From Bacteroidota bacterium (GTDB lineage Bacteria > Bacteroidota > Bacteroidia > Cytophagales > Cyclobacteriaceae), in NCBI GenBank assembly GCA_023393375.1, contig JAEWLI010000179.1:1-18652 (forward strand): DNA of 18,652 nucleotides, written 5' to 3'. The position numbers were made by a program, and so were the translations under genes. This document shows positions 14,824-18,652 of this stretch, one piece after another. The notes below the pieces were generated by a model, which was given only the letters and a program-made list of their open reading frames with translations, was not told where the DNA came from and ran no database searches. The stretch's first letter is position 1; each line of letters opens with the position of its first letter.

Positions 14824-17800
14824 TTACCTCACTAATTCAAGATAACCTGTTCTTGGAACACTTCCGTCCTTAAGGTCAATGATATAGAAGTAAGTGCCCA
14901 CCGGTAATTCAGGTTTTCCTAAATAGATGCCCCTATTTCCATAACCATCGAAATAAGTGCCTTGGTTATCATAATAGTTCGCTTCGTAAACCTGTTCACC
15001 AGCCCGGTTGAAGATTTTCACATTGTTATTTTCAAAATCTTCGATACAGGCTACTTTAAATTTATCATTTAGCCCATCACCATTGGCAGATACACCATTG
15101 TAAACCATGATATCTGGTTTAATAGTGACCTCTTCTGTTACCTCGCATTCTTCTCTTGTAATTACTGTCACCTCGTAAACTCCCGAAGGTTGATTTTCAA
15201 GATGATGTCCAGGGAATAAACGGTATCCATCCGACCAGATTATATCAGCCACATTGACATTGTTTTTAAACTTGAGTTGGATAGAACCAGTTGGTTCCTG
15301 ACATTTTGCATTTTTCACTACAAATTCCAGTTCAGGTATCACCGTTTTATCCAGAATGGCTGAAGTAGTCGGGTCTGAAATACAACCGGTTACCACACTG
15401 GTAGCAGTGACTGTATAATTACCAACATCCAATGAATTGATCGTGATACCATATCGGTCAGGATTAGCCTTCACAGACGATCCATTAAACCAACTGAAGA
15501 CGTAGTTGTAGGTGACTCCATTTACAGAAGTTGTTATTTCCCCATTAGGAGTAACACAATTCGTTCTGTGTGACACGATAAAGTTTGTTGGTGCAGGTAT
15601 CGGAACAATTTGTTCAGATACCATCACGGGATCACTCTGAGCAGAACAACCTGTTATTTTATGTGTCACAGTGATTACATACGGTCTGGCTGCTAGCCTG
15701 TTCATATCCCATACATTATTCGCCACCGGGTTTTGCATGTTCTGCTGATCATACCATGATACACTGTAGTAGGACTGATCATGATTAGGCAATTCTGCGG
15801 TTAATGCTCCAGTAGGCCTGTCCACGAAACAATTTACTTGTGGTGCCATCTCTGTAATTACGATTTCAGGTGTAACCAGCCTATCTTTTACTTCTACTGT
15901 AGCTTCACCATAACGATAAGGATCCTGCAGATCCACTGCAAATACGGTATAAGTGCCGGCAGGTATCATCTGATTTTGAAACTGTCCTGTATATAGTGGT
16001 GTATCATCCGGATAAGATCCTGTTGTGAACCAATAATATTCAAAAGTGGAATTAGGATCTACTACATAAGCGACCATTGATCCATTAGCACCCACGCACC
16101 AAGTATTAGGTTGGGCATTGGTGATTACTTTTACTGGTATCAAGTTTTCTTCCACATAGTAGGTCGCCTGGTGGAAACAACCTGTGTTTATGTCCTGAAC
16201 AACCACGGTATAATAACCCACTGTTAGTCCGGTTATACTAAACTGATTATTAAATGAACCCAAAGGAGTGCCTGTTTCGTCTTGACCAAAATACCACCAC
16301 ACATTATAATTACCATTATTAGGTGTTTGAGAATCCACTGCGATCTCCAGGCTTCCATTGTGTCTGGTAACATCACTGCTGAAACTCCTTTGTGGTTGGT
16401 AACCAATCAGTTGGATAAGAGGAGATGTACTTTGATCTTCAATTTCAATCCGTACTGCCAGGCTCACCAATCCATCAGTTTTATGTCTTGCTATCACATA
16501 ATAAACACCTGAAGGCAAACCTGTGAATGATCCTGTTGAGCTACCATCGATAGTATTGATCAAATTTGGCGGATCCACTACGAAATCTTTATATAAATCA
16601 AAGTCATAATCAGAATAAACCTGAGACAATCCTGCAATGGTAACAGAAGTGATATCAATTGTGCCAGTTCCAATACAATTACTGGATGGTGTGGATGAGA
16701 GTGAAATCTCCGGATTTTGAATCACCTCTGGCATATCAATCCATTCCGTAGTTTCACATAAGGATGTCTGGTTCCGTACAGTTACATAATATCTGCCTCT
16801 ATGAGCATTAATCAGATTATTGTCGCCATTGGTATTGGTAGCAGCATAATATACAGAATCGGCGTTATGCACCCAAGTAAAATCGTAAAGATCATCTATC
16901 GAATTGCCGTCTATATCTCTCGTACCATCCAATTCGGTAGCAATGGCTTCCAGTTCGCCCGAAGGTGTTGCCGGAGGAGCTTTTCTGTATTGGATCTCTA
17001 TTACTGCCAGATTTAGCACAGGATCAGTACTAATGTCCTGTATGGAAATGGGCAGAGACTCAGAATCACATCCTGTTAAGTTATTAGTGGCTGCTAAAAT
17101 GTAATTACCTTCTGCAAGTCCTGTGTAAGGATCTAGAGATGAACCGGTTCCAGGATTGGCAACGACATTACCATCCGAATCTTTCAGGAAGTAAACATAT
17201 GTATTTCCTGTTACCACGCCATCTTCCTCTATCGTAACTATCGCGGCTGTACCATTTGGGAAACAAAGATCCTGATCTTTAATATCACTGTCTGCTATAC
17301 GAATATCCTTAAATTCATCACGTAAAATATAAGAGCTGGTATCCCTGCATCCTAAACCTATTGTCGTATTGTCTAATATTGCCAAATAATAGGTGCCATC
17401 AATTAAGTTTTGGATTGTTGCAGTTGATCCGATACTACTGTTTGTTGCGGAATACCAATTGAGGGTAAAATCAGTATTTTCCACGCCATTCTGAAGAACC
17501 CTAGCTGTTAATTCACCCTGTCCATTAGCATTATCACAACTGAAATCAGGAACTGCAGTAAATTCAATTTCATAACTTGGCAGCGTCTCTATAATTTCAG
17601 CTTCTTTTACTGCTGATTCACACTGGAATGGATCATAGATCGCAATAAACTGATAGGATCCGGCATTCCGAGTAAAGGTATGATCGTCAATAGTAGGTGT
17701 TTCAAGTAAACGAATAATGTAATCCGTATCCGGAATTGATTGAGTTATGCCATTGAAAGTTACTTCTTCTACTGTTACACTACCATTATCACCCACACAA

Positions 17801-18652
17801 TCGGTTTGATCGGTGGTAGTGATTTTAGTTATGGCAATTTCCGGTTGGTTTTCCTCAACTGTAAATGTTCGGGTGGAGACACAATTTTGGTACTTTCCAT
17901 CATTGTCAGTGATTCTTACCATATAAGACCCTGATGGAAGACCTGTAATTTCATGTGTAGTTGAACTCAAAGGTGTTGTCGGAGCACTTACATCAAACCA
18001 TTCATAAGTATATCCACTTATGTTGGCGGAGTTGCCACTTGCCTGTAGACTTTCATTGATAGCTACCGCAATTGCACCGTTTCCACTTGTTGTAGGCAAA
18101 CAGAACTGATCATGAATTAACTGCGTATTCACTATCAATGGACTAATCGTATCAATAGCAATGGTATAATCCAATGTGGTTTCACATAAAGTAGAATCAT
18201 TAATTGCTGTGATCACATAATCGCCAGCTGATAGGTCCACCATGGGTACACCAGGTGTACTTGCTGTCACAGAATCCGGAGGTGCTACTGATGAAAGTAC
18301 CAGGGTATAGTTGAAGACAGGGTAGTGAACATTGTCTTCCCTGATTTCCCCCACTAATAATGTTCCATTAGCCGGGTTACAATTGTCCTGTGGTGTTGAG
18401 GTTACGTTTCTGATAGCCAGATCGCGTTGATAACTACCTAAATTAATAGAATCAACTGCATCACAACGTGATTCATTGTTAAACGCTACCACGATATACT
18501 TACCTTCTGATCTGCCTTCCAGATTATGTGTAGTTCCTGCAACATCCCAGGTACCAATGCTGTCAGCGGTGGAAATATTGTCCTTGTACCATGTAAAGTG
18601 GTAACCATTGGCATCAAGCGCAGGATTTGATGCAGCAGTAGCTGAAAGAATA
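14824..18652 (-). CDS. Giant SprB-like repeat protein with T9SS type B sorting domain (5' end outside window)
   Basis: The frame is open to the right edge, so about 1,276 C-terminal residues are seen and the start and signal peptide lie outside. A GTG at 18492 is internal, since the frame upstream of it encodes another module. The visible part is a string of about 13 modules of roughly 80-110 residues. Each ends in a beta-strand pattern such as GSYMVRITD, GNYTVTATS or GYYTVVVQD, then usually a cysteine, as in SprB/Ig-like repeats of gliding bacteria. The last 85 or so residues (NGVSANGDGLNDKF, KIFNRAGEQVYEA, GTYFYIIDLKDG, GYLELVR) are the gliding-motility-associated type B C-terminal domain that directs export by the type IX secretion system. 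Role: cell-surface adhesin or secreted structural protein; the ligand is unknown. Confidence 0.88.
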   Translation of the reverse strand, partial: ILSATAASNPALDANGYHFTWYKDNISTADSIGTWDVAGTTHNLEGRSEGKYIVVAFNNESRCDAVDSINLGSYQRDLAIRNVTSTPQDNCNPANGTLLVGEIREDNVHYPVFNYTLVLSSVAPPDSVTASTPGVPMVDLSAGDYVITAINDSTLCETTLDYTIAIDTISPLIVNTQLIHDQFCLPTTSGNGAIAVAINESLQASGNSANISGYTYEWFDVSAPTTPLSSTTHEITGLPSGSYMVRITDNDGKYQNCVSTRTFTVEENQPEIAITKITTTDQTDCVGDNGSVTVEEVTFNGITQSIPDTDYIIRLLETPTIDDHTFTRNAGSYQFIAIYDPFQCESAVKEAEIIETLPSYEIEFTAVPDFSCDNANGQGELTARVLQNGVENTDFTLNWYSATNSSIGSTATIQNLIDGTYYLAILDNTTIGLGCRDTSSYILRDEFKDIRIADSDIKDQDLCFPNGTAAIVTIEEDGVVTGNTYVYFLKDSDGNVVANPGTGSSLDPYTGLAEGNYILAATNNLTGCDSESLPISIQDISTDPVLNLAVIEIQYRKAPPATPSGELEAIATELDGTRDIDGNSIDDLYDFTWVHNADSVYYAATNTNGDNNLINAHRGRYYVTVRNQTSLCETTEWIDMPEVIQNPEISLSSTPSSNCIGTGTIDITSVTIAGLSQVYSDYDFDLYKDFVVDPPNLINTIDGSSTGSFTGLPSGVYYVIARHKTDGLVSLAVRIEIEDQSTSPLIQLIGYQPQRSFSSDVTRHNGSLEIAVDSQTPNNGNYNVWWYFGQDETGTPLGSFNNQFSITGLTVGYYTVVVQDINTGCFHQATYYVEENLIPVKVITNAQPNTWCVGANGSMVAYVVDPNSTFEYYWFTTGSYPDDTPLYTGQFQNQMIPAGTYTVFAVDLQDPYRYGEATVEVKDRLVTPEIVITEMAPQVNCFVDRPTGALTAELPNHDQSYYSVSWYDQQNMQNPVANNVWDMNRLAARPYVITVTHKITGCSAQSDPVMVSEQIVPIPAPTNFIVSHRTNCVTPNGEITTSVNGVTYNYVFSWFNGSSVKANPDRYGITINSLDVGNYTVTATSVVTGCISDPTTSAILDKTVIPELEFVVKNAKCQEPTGSIQLKFKNNVNVADIIWSDGYRLFPGHHLENQPSGVYEVTVITREECEVTEEVTIKPDIMVYNGVSANGDGLNDKFKVACIEDFENNNVKIFNRAGEQVYEANYYDNQGTYFDGYGNRGIYLGKPELPVGTYFYIIDLKDGSVPRTGYLELVR

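Noticed and set aside
18490..18492. GTG at 18492 as the true start of the giant surface protein
   Set aside because: The frame continues upstream to the window edge and encodes another module of the same type (NLEGRSEGKYIV and the preceding strand); there is no signal peptide at the GTG.

Overview
The window comes from a low-GC member of the Bacteroidota. The evidence is a type IX secretion sorting domain at the end of a giant repeat protein, TAnnTTTG-like promoter elements, exported DUF1080 and Gfo/Idh/MocA proteins, and AT-rich intergenic minisatellites. No rRNA, tRNA or CRISPR array is visible, and nothing supports a genus call.

Layout, left to right. (1) 1-5240, minus strand: a cation-chloride cotransporter (CCC/SLC12-like) whose membrane part (3903-5240) and cytoplasmic C-terminal domain lie in two different frames. 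The second frame (197-3877) continues into a long helical region and a P-loop AAA-type ATPase. The conserved domain-start motif RNWRPNI lies in the downstream frame, before its first ATG, so the split looks like a frameshift inside one very large protein and not like two independent genes. (2) 5424-11138: an envelope/sugar locus. A plus-strand run encodes an exported YceI-like protein, an FGE/SUMF1-fold protein without the catalytic cysteines, and a Tat-exported Gfo/Idh/MocA dehydrogenase. A minus-strand Tat-exported hydroxypyruvate-isomerase-like TIM barrel and a divergent secreted double-DUF1080 protein follow. Dehydrogenase, TIM-barrel isomerase/lyase and DUF1080 (3-keto-disaccharide hydrolase family) together suggest oxidation-dependent glycoside breakdown in the periplasm. 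(3) 11237-11915: a HigBA toxin-antitoxin locus in which the antitoxin is intact and the toxin carries both a nonsense codon and a frameshift. A perfect inverted repeat just upstream is a likely operator. (4) 11972-13213: an MFS transporter, minus strand. (5) 13214-14823: a repeat region with four copies (one truncated) of a ~240-bp unit. Each full unit contains two inverted REP-like hairpins, and a single-domain GIY-YIG nuclease gene sits between copies 2 and 3. (6) 14824 to the right edge: the C-terminal 1,276 or so residues of a giant SprB-like, T9SS type B-sorted surface protein, with a strong terminator after it.

The two observations most worth following are the CCC transporter apparently joined to a helical/AAA ATPase module across a frame change, and the pairing of REPIN-like doublets with a GIY-YIG nuclease, an arrangement resembling REPIN/RAYT systems but with a different nuclease class. 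A 25-bp sequence repeated in inverted orientation at 103-127 and 13356-13380 brackets the whole gene block 197-13213.
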